64,000 bases of DNA from Jiella marina (lineage in GTDB: Bacteria > Pseudomonadota > Alphaproteobacteria > Rhizobiales > Rhizobiaceae). How positions within the stretch are numbered: the first letter of the stretch is position 1; each line of letters opens with the position of its first letter. The notes under the pieces were generated by a model that searched no databases, had not been told where the DNA came from, and saw only the letters and a list, made by a program, of their open reading frames with translations. Below, in pieces: positions 9,908-19,207 of this stretch. The position numbers were made by a program, and so were the translations under genes. The stretch lies in the NCBI RefSeq assembly GCF_024359545.1, contig NZ_JAKQZG010000014.1, positions 62,001-126,000 of the forward strand. The letters are read 5' to 3'.

Positions 9908-10234
9908 CGCGTCCACCACTGCGCTTCGGAATGAAGAGAGCACTATCCATCATGGGCATGCCCAAGGCAAACATCCGGCGCTCCGTTCCGCCGGGTGCAA
10001 GGTCCGTGAAAGTGGGGCGTGATGTCCTCACTTCGACCCGTGCCGGAAACAATTGCGCGAGGAGCCGGCGGTCGCCAAGATTTCGCCGCACCTTCGCGTT
10101 TCACATGCCATTGGGGAAATTGGGGCATTTTCGGGGGAAAAGCCATGCATGCCGAGGCCGAGAGCGGGGTCGACCTCGACACTTCCGACGTTCGTACGGA
10201 ATTGTCGCACGACACGATCATCGAAAAGAAGACG
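9908..10234. other. Divergent intergenic region, djlA-like / GH25
   Basis: 327 bases between two divergently read genes, so it should carry both promoters. No confident promoter or operator motif was found. An in-frame ATG at 10145 with a good upstream purine run (GGGGGAAAAG) could be an alternative start for the GH25 gene. Confidence 0.5.
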
Positions 10235-10993
10235 ATGCGTTCACGGCGCGCCTTTCTGGGCGGGCTGGCCGCGACGGCTGCCCTTGCCGGATGCCGATCC
10301 ACGCCGATGAGCGTCGAGGAACTGGGTCTCTCGTCCTTTTCGGCGAGTGCTGCCCATCATTATCCGATCCACGGGATCGACGTCGCCAAATATCAGGGCG
10401 ACATCGACTGGCACGCCGCGCGCCGGGCCGAAACGGCATTTGCCTTTCTGAAGGCCACGGAAGGCGGCGACCGGCTCGACGATCGCTTTCATCAGAACTG
10501 GCGCGGTGCCGCCAAGGCCGGAGTTCCGCGCGGCGCCTACCATTTCTGGTATCATTGCCGCCCGGGCCACGAGCAGGCCAAATGGTTCATCGAGAACGTG
10601 CCGCGGCAGCGCGGCGCCCTACCGCCGGTGATCGACGTGGAGTGGACGCCGTTCTCGCCGACCTGCACGATCCGCCCGCCACGCGAAGAACTCGTGCGCG
10701 AAGTGGGCGAAATGGCCGAGGCGTTGGAACGCCATTACGGCCAGCGGCCCCTGTTCTATATCCCGATCGACGTTCACCGGGACCGCTTCGTCGGGGCCTT
10801 CCCGAACCACGAGTTCTGGCTGCGCGCCGTCGCCGACCATCCGGACAACGTCTACGAGAACCGGAAATTCCGCTTCTGGCAGTATACGGCGACGGGATCG
10901 GTCGACGGGATCGAAGGCGAGGTTGACCGCAACGCCTTTGCCGGCACGCATGGCGACTGGGCGAAATGGCTGAAGGCCCACACGCGAGCCTGA
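10235..10993 (+). CDS. GH25 family lysozyme-like lipoprotein
   Basis: Predicted muramidase of glycoside hydrolase family 25, 252 residues from ATG 10235. The N-terminus RSRRAFLGGLAATAALAGC combines a twin-arginine-like motif with a lipobox, so it is probably an exported lipoprotein anchored at the cysteine. The GH25 barrel follows: GIDVAKYQGDIDW at the first strand, FLKATEGG, GAYHFW, and VIDVEW carrying the acidic catalytic pair. It ends with the WQYTATGSVDGIEGEVDRN region typical of the family. An upstream ATG at 10145 would add 30 residues. It sits beside an amidase gene and an MltB gene, a wall-hydrolase neighbourhood. Confidence 0.88.
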   Translation: MRSRRAFLGGLAATAALAGCRSTPMSVEELGLSSFSASAAHHYPIHGIDVAKYQGDIDWHAARRAETAFAFLKATEGGDRLDDRFHQNWRGAAKAGVPRGAYHFWYHCRPGHEQAKWFIENVPRQRGALPPVIDVEWTPFSPTCTIRPPREELVREVGEMAEALERHYGQRPLFYIPIDVHRDRFVGAFPNHEFWLRAVADHPDNVYENRKFRFWQYTATGSVDGIEGEVDRNAFAGTHGDWAKWLKAHTRA

Positions 10994-11077
10994 TCTTGGC
11001 CCCGCCACCTTCAAACCGCCATCATGGGTGCATAGCGGGCCTCAACGCCATTGATCAGCCTCAGGAGAATCCGTTCG

Positions 11078-12265
11078 ATGACAGTCCTGCCACGCCTCGC
11101 CGCGTCGTTTGCCCTTCTTCTCGCCGGTACGGCAGGCGTGAGTGCGCAGCAATGCGGCGGCGATTTCTCGGCCTTTCTCGAAGGCGTTCGGCAGGAGGCT
11201 CTGGCAAAGGGCCTGTCGCAGAGTGCCGTCGATGCCGCGGTCTCCGACATGCGGATCGACCAGAAGGTCCTCGCCCGCGACCGTTCTCAGGGCGTCTTCG
11301 CTCAGGACTGGCGCCAGTTTGCCACCCGCATGGTCAATGCCTATCGGCTTCAGCAGGGCAAGGCGAACCTGCGCAAATATTCCGATACGTTCGATCGCGT
11401 CGAAGCCGAGACCGGCGTGCCGGGCCCGGTGATCACCAGCTTCTGGGGCCTGGAAACGGACTACGGCGCCGTGCTCGGCGATTTCGACACGCTCGCCGCG
11501 CTCGCGACCCTTGCTCACGACTGCCGCCGGCCGGAACTCTTCCGCCCGCACCTGATCGGAGCGATCGAGATCGTCGACAAGGGCTATCTGCGCCCTGGCG
11601 AAATGCGCGGCGCCTGGGCCGGAGAAATCGGCCAGACCCAGCTTCTGCCAGAGGAATACGTCGCGTTCGGCACCGACGCGGACGGAAATGGGCGCGTCGA
11701 CTTGCGCGAGGACGAGGCCGACGTCCTGATGACCACGGGCAAATACATCGAGTCTCTCGGATGGCGCCGTGGCGAACCCTGGCTCGAAGCCGTTCGCGTG
11801 CCGAGCAACTTTCCGTGGGAGCGAGCGGCGCTCGTCAACAAGGAGCCGCGATCGAACTTTGCCGATCTCGGCGTGACCAAGGCCGACGGCTCGCCGCTTG
11901 CCGCGGACGATCTGCCCGCCTCGCTGATCCTGCCGATGGGACGCGGTGGCCCTGCCTTTCTCGCCTATCCCAATTTCCAGATCTATCTGACCTGGAACAA
12001 CTCCCTCGTCTATTCCCTGACGGCGGCCTATTTCGCCACACGGCTCGCCGGTGCCGAGCCTGTCGACATGGGCAATCCGCAGCCGGGCCTCTCGATGGAA
12101 CAGACGAAGGTGCTGCAGCAAAAGCTCGTCGATCGCGGTTACGACACCGGCGGCGTGGATGGCATCGTCGGCGAAAACACCCGAGCAGCCGTGCGGTCAG
12201 AACAGCAAAGGCTGGGATTGCCGGCCGATGGCTGGCCGACGCCAGACCTTTTGTCGTCACTCTAG
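11078..12265 (+). CDS. MltB-type lytic murein transglycosylase with peptidoglycan-binding domain
   Basis: Exported lytic transglycosylase that cleaves MurNAc-GlcNAc bonds to give 1,6-anhydro muropeptides. It is 395 residues from ATG 11078, preceded by AGGAG with 10 bases of spacing; a TTG at 11051 is less likely. It starts with a Sec signal peptide (LPRLAASFALLLAGTAGVSA) and no lipobox, so it should be soluble in the periplasm. The SLT_2 catalytic domain shows ITSFWGLETDYGA with the catalytic Glu, then GEIGQTQLLPEEYV. A C-terminal PG_binding_1 domain covers the last ~60 residues (VLQQKLVDRGYDTGGVDG). Confidence 0.92.
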   Translation: MTVLPRLAASFALLLAGTAGVSAQQCGGDFSAFLEGVRQEALAKGLSQSAVDAAVSDMRIDQKVLARDRSQGVFAQDWRQFATRMVNAYRLQQGKANLRKYSDTFDRVEAETGVPGPVITSFWGLETDYGAVLGDFDTLAALATLAHDCRRPELFRPHLIGAIEIVDKGYLRPGEMRGAWAGEIGQTQLLPEEYVAFGTDADGNGRVDLREDEADVLMTTGKYIESLGWRRGEPWLEAVRVPSNFPWERAALVNKEPRSNFADLGVTKADGSPLAADDLPASLILPMGRGGPAFLAYPNFQIYLTWNNSLVYSLTAAYFATRLAGAEPVDMGNPQPGLSMEQTKVLQQKLVDRGYDTGGVDGIVGENTRAAVRSEQQRLGLPADGWPTPDLLSSL

Positions 12266-12334
12266 CGCTGGTTTCCCAGGATCGCCGCTCTCTCGGGCCT
12301 CGCGTCCCGGACATACCGTTCCATCCGCGCGGAT

Positions 12335-12369
12335 CAGCTTCTCGGCGCTGTCGAGGCGCCGAGAAGCTG
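12335..12369. terminator. 14-bp perfect hairpin after the MltB gene
   Basis: CAGCTTCTCGGCGC (12335-12348) and GCGCCGAGAAGCTG (12356-12369) form a perfect 14-bp stem with a seven-base loop, 70 bases after the mltB-type stop. There is no T-run behind it, so it may be a Rho-independent-like or processing/stability hairpin rather than a classical terminator. Confidence 0.5.
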
Positions 12370-12941
12370 GGAAGACATCCCGTGGAGCCTTCCCATCCGG
12401 CCGGACCCCGAATTTATAGTTGTATCATCTGATATTATTCGAATTAGTCGCGAATTTTCCAGAATCGGACGAGATGTTCTTTTCCAGCCGAAGAACATTT
12501 TCGACTGCCAAGGTCCGGCAATCGGACGAAACTATCCCCAACATTTGGCGATGTGACAGATTGCCGCAACGCACAACGTGGGAGATTGTAAGTGGTGCCG
12601 GATGCTTCCACCTATCCTGGAGACGTTGCGAGACCTATCTTAATCTCGCGAAGCCTTGAAAATGCACATTTTCTGCGCACCGGCCGTGTCTAAGCCCCGG
12701 TTCAGTCAGTGAAGGCGTTGCAATCATGTGACATTGCTGAACGGCGTTATGGCAGCGCGCTGCCCTTCCCGGAGAGCGCCCTAAGTAAACCATCCATCAA
12801 CCCCAAGGCGCTGTTGCCGGCTTTGAATTATGCAATTCCTGAGCTAGAGGAAGCGGTACCCGAAGCTGCGGCAGCAGTAGAACACTCCGAACGATGTTCG
12901 CGCGTACTTTAAAGCCGCCTAAACGTAAGATAGCAGAATAG
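12370..12941. other. AT-richer leader region before the XRE regulator gene
   Basis: About 570 bases without a convincing gene, visibly less GC-rich than the rest. It contains two perfect inverted repeats. ATGTTCTT at 12474-12481 pairs with AAGAACAT at 12491-12498. CGAAC-GAT-GTTCG lies at 12888-12900, 42 bases before the XRE start. Both contain GTTC/GAAC arms and may be operators. Two short open frames (79 and 67 codons, at 12420 with a TTG start and 12709 with a GTG start) lack ribosome-binding sites and recognisable products. Confidence 0.5.
12474..12498. repeat. Inverted repeat, 8-bp arms, 9-bp spacer
   Basis: ATGTTCTT and AAGAACAT are perfect inverted complements separated by nine bases, in the AT-richer gap between the MltB-type gene and the XRE regulator gene. 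It could be a dimeric operator; no function is assigned. Confidence 0.5.
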
Positions 12942-13310
12942 ATGCGAAATTCCAAAGCCGCCTCCGACATCGATCGTCAAATTGCCGCCCGTATACGGCT
13001 CGCCCGTCTTGAAAGCGGCATGTCCCAGGAAAAACTTGCCGAGGCGCTTGGGATTACGTTTCAGCAGGTTCAGAAATACGAAAAGGGTCTGAACCGCATT
13101 TCGGCTGGCCGTCTGCGGGAAATCGCCGATACGCTTGGCCGTGAAGTCACGTGGTTCTTCGAAGAGATGCCAACCTACGAGGCCTACCCGACCCTGTCGA
13201 AGGCCGACTTGAGAATGCTACGCAATCTCAAGGCACTCACCCCTGAGACGCGCAGGGCCGTCGACGCTCTGCTGTCCTCTCTCAGCGGATCGGGGGAAGC
13301 CGCCAAGTAA
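12942..13310 (+). CDS. XRE-family helix-turn-helix regulator
   Basis: Small DNA-binding protein of 122 residues. The Cro/CI-type helix-turn-helix spans about residues 14-68 (IRLARLESGMSQEKLAEALG, then FQQVQKYEKG), matching the very common rhizobial SQEKLxExLGITFQQxQKYEKG regulators, of which PraR is the best studied. The C-terminal ~50 residues are helical with no known effector domain. The ribosome-binding site is weak. A perfect palindrome 42 bases upstream suggests autoregulation. It is read alone, convergent with recJ. Target genes cannot be told from the sequence; the neighbouring wall hydrolase genes are candidates only. Confidence 0.9.
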   Translation: MRNSKAASDIDRQIAARIRLARLESGMSQEKLAEALGITFQQVQKYEKGLNRISAGRLREIADTLGREVTWFFEEMPTYEAYPTLSKADLRMLRNLKALTPETRRAVDALLSSLSGSGEAAK

Positions 13311-13342
13311 CACGGCCCAATCCGGCGGCTGTCAGTGAATAG

Positions 13343-13365
13343 TCGGGAAATCCTGTTTTTCCCGA
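13343..13365. terminator. Hairpin between convergent XRE and recJ genes
   Basis: TCGGGAAA (13343-13350) and TTTCCCGA (13358-13365) form an 8-bp stem with a seven-base loop, 33 bases beyond the XRE stop. No long T-run follows on either strand. It may serve as a two-way transcription end. Confidence 0.4.
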
Positions 13366-13473
13366 CGAACGAAGGGCTTCAGAACAGGCGAGCGTACACG
13401 AAGCGCGGCCGCGGCGTGGGACGCGTTACTCTTTGCTGAAAAGACAGTCCGAAGGCAGGCTTTCGACCCGACA

Positions 13474-15279
13474 TCAAGCACTGCGCCGATCGGCATGCGC
13501 AGCGTCGCGAATGTGAAAGCAGACTTCTCCGGCCCCGCGATATTGATCGAGGGACAGGTATCCGGCCACATGAAGCGCCCTGTCCGGGCCCGCCATGAGG
13601 ATCGAACCAAGGTCGCTCGTGGCGGCTTTGAATGCGATCGTCCGCACCGACCGGCCGTCCTCGCCCGTAAGCGTCGCGGCCACATGACCGTTTCCGACGA
13701 CATTGGCTCGCGTAACCCGATGACGCGCCACGGCCAGCATGGGCGTCTCGTGTCCGGCGCCGTAGGGACCGGCCTTTTCCAGCATGGTATACAGCGAACT
13801 CGTCAAGCCGGCCGCGCTCACCGTGCCGTCGATCCGCAAGGCATCGGTCTCGCGAACGGACTCGTAGTCCGCTTGGGCGCCCGTTTCCAGGAAGGCGCGC
13901 AATTCGCCAAGCCTGTCGCGCCGGACCGTCAGGCCAGCGGCCATGGCATGGCCACCGCCTTTCTCGATGATGCCTGCATCCACGGCCTGCCGCACCAGGC
14001 GACCGAGATCAATGCCGATCACCGACCGCCCGGACGCTGTCCCCTTGCCGCTTTCGTCGAAAGCCACCGCAAAGGCAGGGCGGCGATAGCGTTCCTTCAG
14101 CCGCGCAGCGATGAGCCCGACGATCCCCGGGTGCCATCGCTCCGAGCCAACGAGGAGCACGGGTGGCCCCTCGCCGTTTCCGATCTCCGACGCGACTTCG
14201 GCCTCCGCTTCGGTCAGCATCTCTCGTTCCATCGCCTGACGTTCAGCGTTCAGCTGATCGAGGCGCTCGGCAAGCGTTCCGGCCGCTGCGGCATCGTCGA
14301 GGCAGAGGAGCCGACTTCCCAGGGACGCGTCGCCGATCCGCCCACCGGCATTGATCCGCGGACCGAGGAGAAAACCGAGATGATGGCATTGCGGCGGGCC
14401 GGAGAGGCGCGCCACGCGTGCGAGGGCAGCCAACCCTGCATTGCCGCCCTGCCGCATGACGTTGAGTCCCTGCACGACGAAAGCCCGGTTCAGCCCCTTC
14501 AGGGGAACCACGTCGCAAACCGTCGCCAGGCTCACGAGATCGAGCATTGCCATCAGGTCCGGCAGGTCACCGGCAGGGCTGCCCTCCCGGCGCAGGAGGC
14601 GCGTCGTCGCGACCAGGGTCATGAAGACGACGCCGGCCGCAGCCATGTAGCCGAGCCCCGAAAGATCGTCCTGCCGGTTCGGATTGACCAGTGCGACGGC
14701 TTCGGGAAGCTCGAGATTGGCCTGATGATGGTCGAGGACGAGGAGATCAAGGCCGAGCCTGCTGGCTTCCGCCGCCGTTTCGAGGCTCGTCGTTCCGCAA
14801 TCCACGGTCACCAGGAGGCTGGCCCCGGCTTCGGCCAATTCGCGCACGGCTCCCGGATTGGGGCCATAGCCTTCCGTGATCCGGTCGGGGATCCGGATCG
14901 TGGGATCGAGACCGAAATGGCTGAGATAGCGCCACAGGAGCGCCGACGACGCAGCGCCGTCGACATCGTAGTCGCCGAAGATCGCGACCCTCTCCCGCCG
15001 GGCGATCGCGGCGCCGAGACGGGCTGCAGCCGTCTCCATGTCGGTCAGGGTCGAGGGATCGGGCATCTCATCGCGCAGTTTCGGCTGAAGAAACCTCGCG
15101 GCTTCGGTGGCACCAACGCCACGGGCCGCCAAGACCCGACAGAGGATGTCCGGAAGGCCGAGTTTCTGCGCCATGGCGAGCGCACTCGCTTCCATGCGCG
15201 TGTCCAGTGCGCTCACCCAGCGTCGGCCGGAAGCTGAGCGATCGACGTCGAGAAAGCTGCGGGTCGGCGGAATCATCAT
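13474..15279 (-). CDS. recJ: RecJ, single-strand-specific 5'-3' exonuclease
   Basis: DHH-family exonuclease used in recombination and in base-excision and mismatch repair. It is 601 residues. Motif I (FGDYDVDG, about 101-108) and the DHH motif (LDHHQ, D183-H184-H185) supply the metal ligands; the DHHA1 domain with GGGHAMAAG follows at about 440, then a C-terminal OB-like region. Two tandem ATG codons (15279, 15276) are possible starts. Its start lies 36 bases after the glpX stop, so both are probably on one transcript. Confidence 0.96.
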   Translation of the reverse strand: MMIPPTRSFLDVDRSASGRRWVSALDTRMEASALAMAQKLGLPDILCRVLAARGVGATEAARFLQPKLRDEMPDPSTLTDMETAAARLGAAIARRERVAIFGDYDVDGAASSALLWRYLSHFGLDPTIRIPDRITEGYGPNPGAVRELAEAGASLLVTVDCGTTSLETAAEASRLGLDLLVLDHHQANLELPEAVALVNPNRQDDLSGLGYMAAAGVVFMTLVATTRLLRREGSPAGDLPDLMAMLDLVSLATVCDVVPLKGLNRAFVVQGLNVMRQGGNAGLAALARVARLSGPPQCHHLGFLLGPRINAGGRIGDASLGSRLLCLDDAAAAGTLAERLDQLNAERQAMEREMLTEAEAEVASEIGNGEGPPVLLVGSERWHPGIVGLIAARLKERYRRPAFAVAFDESGKGTASGRSVIGIDLGRLVRQAVDAGIIEKGGGHAMAAGLTVRRDRLGELRAFLETGAQADYESVRETDALRIDGTVSAAGLTSSLYTMLEKAGPYGAGHETPMLAVARHRVTRANVVGNGHVAATLTGEDGRSVRTIAFKAATSDLGSILMAGPDRALHVAGYLSLDQYRGAGEVCFHIRDAAHADRRSA

Positions 15280-15315
15280 GACAAATGCGTTGGACGGCAG
15301 GATTGCGAGGCGCGA

Positions 15316-16302
15316 TCAGGCGCTCGAGCTTCCGACGTAGTGATGAGCGCGCACCTCGCGGATGGTGCGCGAGTGAGATCGCATGACCAGCGTGTGGGTC
15401 GTGATGCGATCGCGATAGAAGCGAACTCCGTCGAGCAGATTGCCGTCGGTCACGCCGGTTGCCGCAAAGATGACGTTGCCCGCCGCCATCTCTTCGACCG
15501 TGTAGATCTTGTAGGGATCGACGATGCCCATGCGCTCGGCGCGCGCCCGCTTCTCGTTGGTGTTGAGCTGCAGGCGGCCCTGCATCTGACCGCCGGTACA
15601 TCTGAGCGCCGCCGCCGCGAGGACGCCCTCCGGCGCGCCTCCGATTCCCATATAGATGTCGATGCCGGTCTCTTCCGGGTCGGTGGTGTGGATCACCCCC
15701 GCCACGTCGCCATCGCCGATCAGTCGGATTGCCGCGCCTGTCTCACGCACGGCGGCAATGAGCTGGGCATGGCGGGGCCGATCGAGAATACAGGCGGTGA
15801 GGTCCGCCACCGCAACGCCCTTTGCCTTGGCGAGGGCGGCGAGATTTTCCTCGGGCGTATTGGCGAGATTGACCACGTCCTGCGGCAAGCCGGGACCGAC
15901 CGCGATCTTCTCCATATAGACGTCGGGCGCATTAAGAAGGCTGCCGTTCTCGGCAACGGCAAGCACGGTCAGGGAATTCGGCAGGTTCTTGGCGCAGACC
16001 GTCGTCCCTTCGAGCGGGTCAAGCGCGATATCGACCTCCGGCCCGCCCTTGCCGACGGTCTCGCCGATGAACAGCATCGGCGCCTCGTCACGCTCGCCCT
16101 CGCCGATCACGACGGTTCCGCTGATCGCGACCTCGTTCAGGGCCGAGCGCATCGCATCGACCGCCGCCTGGTCTGCGGCCTTCTCGTCGCCGCGCCCGCG
16201 CAGTCGGGCGGCAGCGATCGCCGCCTGCTCCGTGACTCGTGCCAGTTCCAGTGTCAGTAGGCGGTGAAGAGCCTCGCCGCCCGTTGGGGTCTTGTCGCTC
16301 AT
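15316..16302 (-). CDS. glpX: GlpX, class II fructose-1,6-bisphosphatase
   Basis: Metal-dependent phosphatase that hydrolyses fructose-1,6-bisphosphate to fructose-6-phosphate in gluconeogenesis. It is 328 residues, the normal class II length. The characteristic VVIGEGERDEAPML, DPLEGTT and GIGGAPEGVLAAAA motifs are present. The gene sits between hom and recJ, the usual rhizobial order. A 264-base gap separates it from hom and may carry its own promoter. Confidence 0.96.
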   Translation of the reverse strand: MSDKTPTGGEALHRLLTLELARVTEQAAIAAARLRGRGDEKAADQAAVDAMRSALNEVAISGTVVIGEGERDEAPMLFIGETVGKGGPEVDIALDPLEGTTVCAKNLPNSLTVLAVAENGSLLNAPDVYMEKIAVGPGLPQDVVNLANTPEENLAALAKAKGVAVADLTACILDRPRHAQLIAAVRETGAAIRLIGDGDVAGVIHTTDPEETGIDIYMGIGGAPEGVLAAAALRCTGGQMQGRLQLNTNEKRARAERMGIVDPYKIYTVEEMAAGNVIFAATGVTDGNLLDGVRFYRDRITTHTLVMRSHSRTIREVRAHHYVGSSSA

Positions 16303-16566
16303 CGGCCGCTTCCTTGCCCGTCCCCGTCAGTGTTCGTGGCGCTTCCTGCCGAGACCGATATGCGCCACACAGCTGACAATGCGATGTCGCGTTTACACGC
16401 CAGCTTTGCGCTCTCTTAAGCGATCGTTGACGGTTTCACCATCGACATTCTTCAACGCACCGGGAGGCCGGCGCTCCGGCCTGTCCCCCTCGCGCGTCCG
16501 CTGCTTCTGCGATAACGCCCGAAACCAGCAGGCCGTTCGACCGGCCAGGCACGGGTCCTCTCAACG
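16303..16566. other. hom-glpX intergenic region
   Basis: 264 bases without a gene. It holds a 7-bp hairpin with a four-base loop (AGGCCGG and CCGGCCT, 16465-16482). At 16416-16431 a sequence reads TTAA, seven bases, TTGAC on the plus strand, one mismatch from the CtrA consensus; I regard that site as weak. Confidence 0.4.
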
Positions 16567-17871
16567 TCAGTCCAGATCTTCGATCCGGATCATCTGCGGT
16601 TCATCCTTGAGATGTCCGTCGGTCGACAGCGCATCGAGTGCCTTGCGGATCGCCGCCTCGGTGGTCTCGTGTGTGACCATGACGACCGGAGCCGCCTCTT
16701 CGCCATTCTTCGCCGCGGCTTTGCGCTGGACGATCGATTCGAGCGAGATGCCGTTCTCGGCCATTCGATTGGCGATCGAAGCGAAGGCGCCGACACGGTC
16801 ATAAACGGAGAGGCGGATATAGTAGCCTCCCTCATGCGCCCGCATCCGCGCCCGCTGATAGGGCTGCAGGCGTGCCGGGGGAATTCCCAGCGTCGGCGGC
16901 ACAAAGCCACCCGCGACATCCATGATGTCAGACAGGACAGCCGAGGCCGTCGCCGGACCACCGGCGCCGGGTCCGGCCAACAGGATCGAGCCCAGAAGAT
17001 CGCTGTCGACGGCCACGGCGTTGGTCACGCCGTCGACCTGCGCCAGGGCGGAGCGCGCTGGGATCATTGCCGGATGCACGCGCTGCTCGATCCCCGTGTC
17101 GGTCTTCAGGCCCACCGCCAGGAGCTTGATGCGATAGCCGAGCTCGCTCGCGGCGTTGATGTCGTCGATGGAGATCTTCGAGATTCCCTCGACAAAGATG
17201 CTGTCGAGCGAGATCTCGCAGCCGAAGGCGAGCGAGGTCAGGATCGCCAGCTTGTGAGCGGCGTCATAACCGCCGATGTCAAAAGTCGGATCGGCCTCGG
17301 CGTAGCCGAGATCCTGTGCGTCCTTCAGACAGGCGTCGAAGCTGAGCCCCTCCTTTTCCATACGCGTCAGTATGTAATTGCAGGTCCCGTTCAGGATACC
17401 ATAGACCCGCGAAACATCGTTGCCGGATAGAGCCTCGCGCATGGTCTTGATGGCTGGAATACCGCCCGCGACCGCTGCCTCGAACAGGATTTCTGTCCCG
17501 TTTTCGGCCGCGAGCCGAGCCAGCGCGACGCCGTGATGGGCAAGCAGAGCCTTGTTGGCCGTGACAACGGGAAGACCGCGCCTGAGGGCCGCTTCCACGG
17601 CCTCGCGCACGATGCCGTCCGAGCCGCCGATCAGTTCCACGAAGGCATCGATCTCGCCTTCACGGGCAAGTGCCACCGGATCGTCGAACCAGGCCATGCC
17701 GCTCGCGTCGAAGCCGCGATTCTTCGTGCGATCGCGAGCCGACACGCCGGCGACGCGGATCGGCCGCCCGACACGCTCGGCGAGGAGTTCGGATTTTCGT
17801 TCGATCAGTTGCGCAACATTGGCACCGACGGTTCCGAGCCCGGCGAGGCCGAGCCGCAATTCGCTTTTCAT
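16567..17871 (-). CDS. hom: Homoserine dehydrogenase
   Basis: NAD(P)H-dependent enzyme reducing aspartate-4-semialdehyde to homoserine, on the way to threonine, methionine and isoleucine. It is 434 residues: an N-terminal Rossmann fold with GLAGLGTVGANV (about 8-19), the catalytic domain with GILNGTCNYILTRM and the DPTFDIGGYDAAHK segment, and a C-terminal ACT domain (about 350-430), which in other homoserine dehydrogenases mediates feedback inhibition by threonine. It starts 33 bases after the stop of the aminotransferase gene, so they are probably one operon. Confidence 0.97.
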   Translation of the reverse strand: MKSELRLGLAGLGTVGANVAQLIERKSELLAERVGRPIRVAGVSARDRTKNRGFDASGMAWFDDPVALAREGEIDAFVELIGGSDGIVREAVEAALRRGLPVVTANKALLAHHGVALARLAAENGTEILFEAAVAGGIPAIKTMREALSGNDVSRVYGILNGTCNYILTRMEKEGLSFDACLKDAQDLGYAEADPTFDIGGYDAAHKLAILTSLAFGCEISLDSIFVEGISKISIDDINAASELGYRIKLLAVGLKTDTGIEQRVHPAMIPARSALAQVDGVTNAVAVDSDLLGSILLAGPGAGGPATASAVLSDIMDVAGGFVPPTLGIPPARLQPYQRARMRAHEGGYYIRLSVYDRVGAFASIANRMAENGISLESIVQRKAAAKNGEEAAPVVMVTHETTEAAIRKALDALSTDGHLKDEPQMIRIEDLD

Positions 17872-17904
17872 GACAAACCCGTTTTGGACGGAATCAGGAC
17901 GCGT

Positions 17905-19122
17905 TCAGGAGTGCGCCCGCAAAGAGACGACGTTTTCCCCCGCCGAGCCGTTCGAGGCAAGGAAGCGGCGGATGTTGCGTGCCGCCTGTCGGATGCGGTG
18001 CTCGTTCTCCACGAGCGCGATCCGAACGTGATCGTCGCCATGTTCACCGAAGCCGACACCCGGCGCGACGGCGACTTCCGCCTGCTCGATCAGAAGCTTG
18101 GAGAACTCGAGCGAGCCAAGATGGCGATAGGCGGGCGGAATCGGCACCCAGGCGAACATGGTCGAGGATGGCGGCGGCACCTGCCATCCGGCGCGGCCGA
18201 AGGACTCGACCAGGACGTCACGGCGGCGGCGATAGGTGGTGCGCACTTCCTCGATCGCCTCGTCTCCGCCGTTGAGCGCGGCCGTGGCGGCGACCTGGAT
18301 CGGCGTGAACGCGCCATAGTCGAGATAGGACTTCACTCGGGCCAGCGCCGCGATCAGCCGCTCGTTGCCGACCGCAAAGCCCATTCGCCAGCCGGGCATG
18401 GAGAACGTCTTCGACATGGAGGTGAACTCCACCGCTACGTCCATTGCGCCCTCGATCTCGAGGATGGAGGGCGGCACAACGTCGTCGAAATAGATCTCGG
18501 CATAGGCGAGATCCGACAGCACGATGATCTCGTGCTTCTTGGCGAAGGCGACGACCTCCCGATAAAAATCGAGATCCGCCATGTAGGCCGTCGGATTCGA
18601 CGGATAGTTGAGGATGATTGCGATCGGCTTCGGGATCGAATGACGGACCGCGCGGTCGATCGCGGTCATGAAGTCCGCATCGGGCTTGGCCGGGATCGCG
18701 CGGATCGTGCCGCCCGACATGATGAAGCCGAAGGCGTGGATCGGATAGGTCGGGTTCGGGCAGAGCACCACATCGCCCGGCGCGGTGATCGCCTGGGCCA
18801 TGTTGGCGAAGCCTTCCTTCGAGCCGAGCGTCGCCACGACCTGCGTCGCCGGGTCGAGGGTCACGCCGAAGCGCCGCTTGTAATAGCCGGCCTGGGCTCG
18901 ACGCAGCCCCGCGATTCCCTTCGAGGCGGAATAGCGGTGGGTGCGGGAATCCTGGATCACCTCGCACAGCTTGTCGACGATGAATTTCGGCGTCGGCAGA
19001 TCGGGATTGCCCATGCCGAGATCGATGATATCGGCGCCGCCGGCCCGGGCCGACGCCTTCAGGCGATTGACTTCTTCGAAGACGTAAGGCGGCAGCCGCC
19101 TGACTTTGTGAAATTCTTCCAT
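17905..19122 (-). CDS. PLP-dependent aminotransferase, AlaC/LL-DAP aminotransferase-like
   Basis: Fold-type I class I/II aminotransferase of 405 residues. The PLP lysine is K238 in SMSKTFSMPGWRMGF; NYPSNPTA and SDLAYAEI provide the usual cofactor contacts. Closely similar proteins are annotated as alanine-synthesising transaminase AlaC (glutamate-pyruvate) or, in many rhizobia, as LL-diaminopimelate aminotransferase. Its position directly before hom is common in this group and suggests amino-acid synthesis. The exact substrate cannot be told here. Confidence 0.9.
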   Translation of the reverse strand: MEEFHKVRRLPPYVFEEVNRLKASARAGGADIIDLGMGNPDLPTPKFIVDKLCEVIQDSRTHRYSASKGIAGLRRAQAGYYKRRFGVTLDPATQVVATLGSKEGFANMAQAITAPGDVVLCPNPTYPIHAFGFIMSGGTIRAIPAKPDADFMTAIDRAVRHSIPKPIAIILNYPSNPTAYMADLDFYREVVAFAKKHEIIVLSDLAYAEIYFDDVVPPSILEIEGAMDVAVEFTSMSKTFSMPGWRMGFAVGNERLIAALARVKSYLDYGAFTPIQVAATAALNGGDEAIEEVRTTYRRRRDVLVESFGRAGWQVPPPSSTMFAWVPIPPAYRHLGSLEFSKLLIEQAEVAVAPGVGFGEHGDDHVRIALVENEHRIRQAARNIRRFLASNGSAGENVVSLRAHS

Positions 19123-19207
19123 CGTTCTCGCCCTCCGGCCCCATGCCGGGAAAATCGTTAGCGCTGAGCCTGCCGGCCTGTCAGTCGGAAGACAAGCCGG
19201 TTCGGCG

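Noticed and set aside
12709-12912. 67-codon plus-strand open frame before the XRE gene
   Set aside because: GTG start, no ribosome-binding site, no recognisable protein, and it overlaps the palindrome that looks regulatory.
16416-16431. CtrA site upstream of glpX
   Set aside because: One mismatch, on the opposite strand and at an unhelpful distance; chance is likely.
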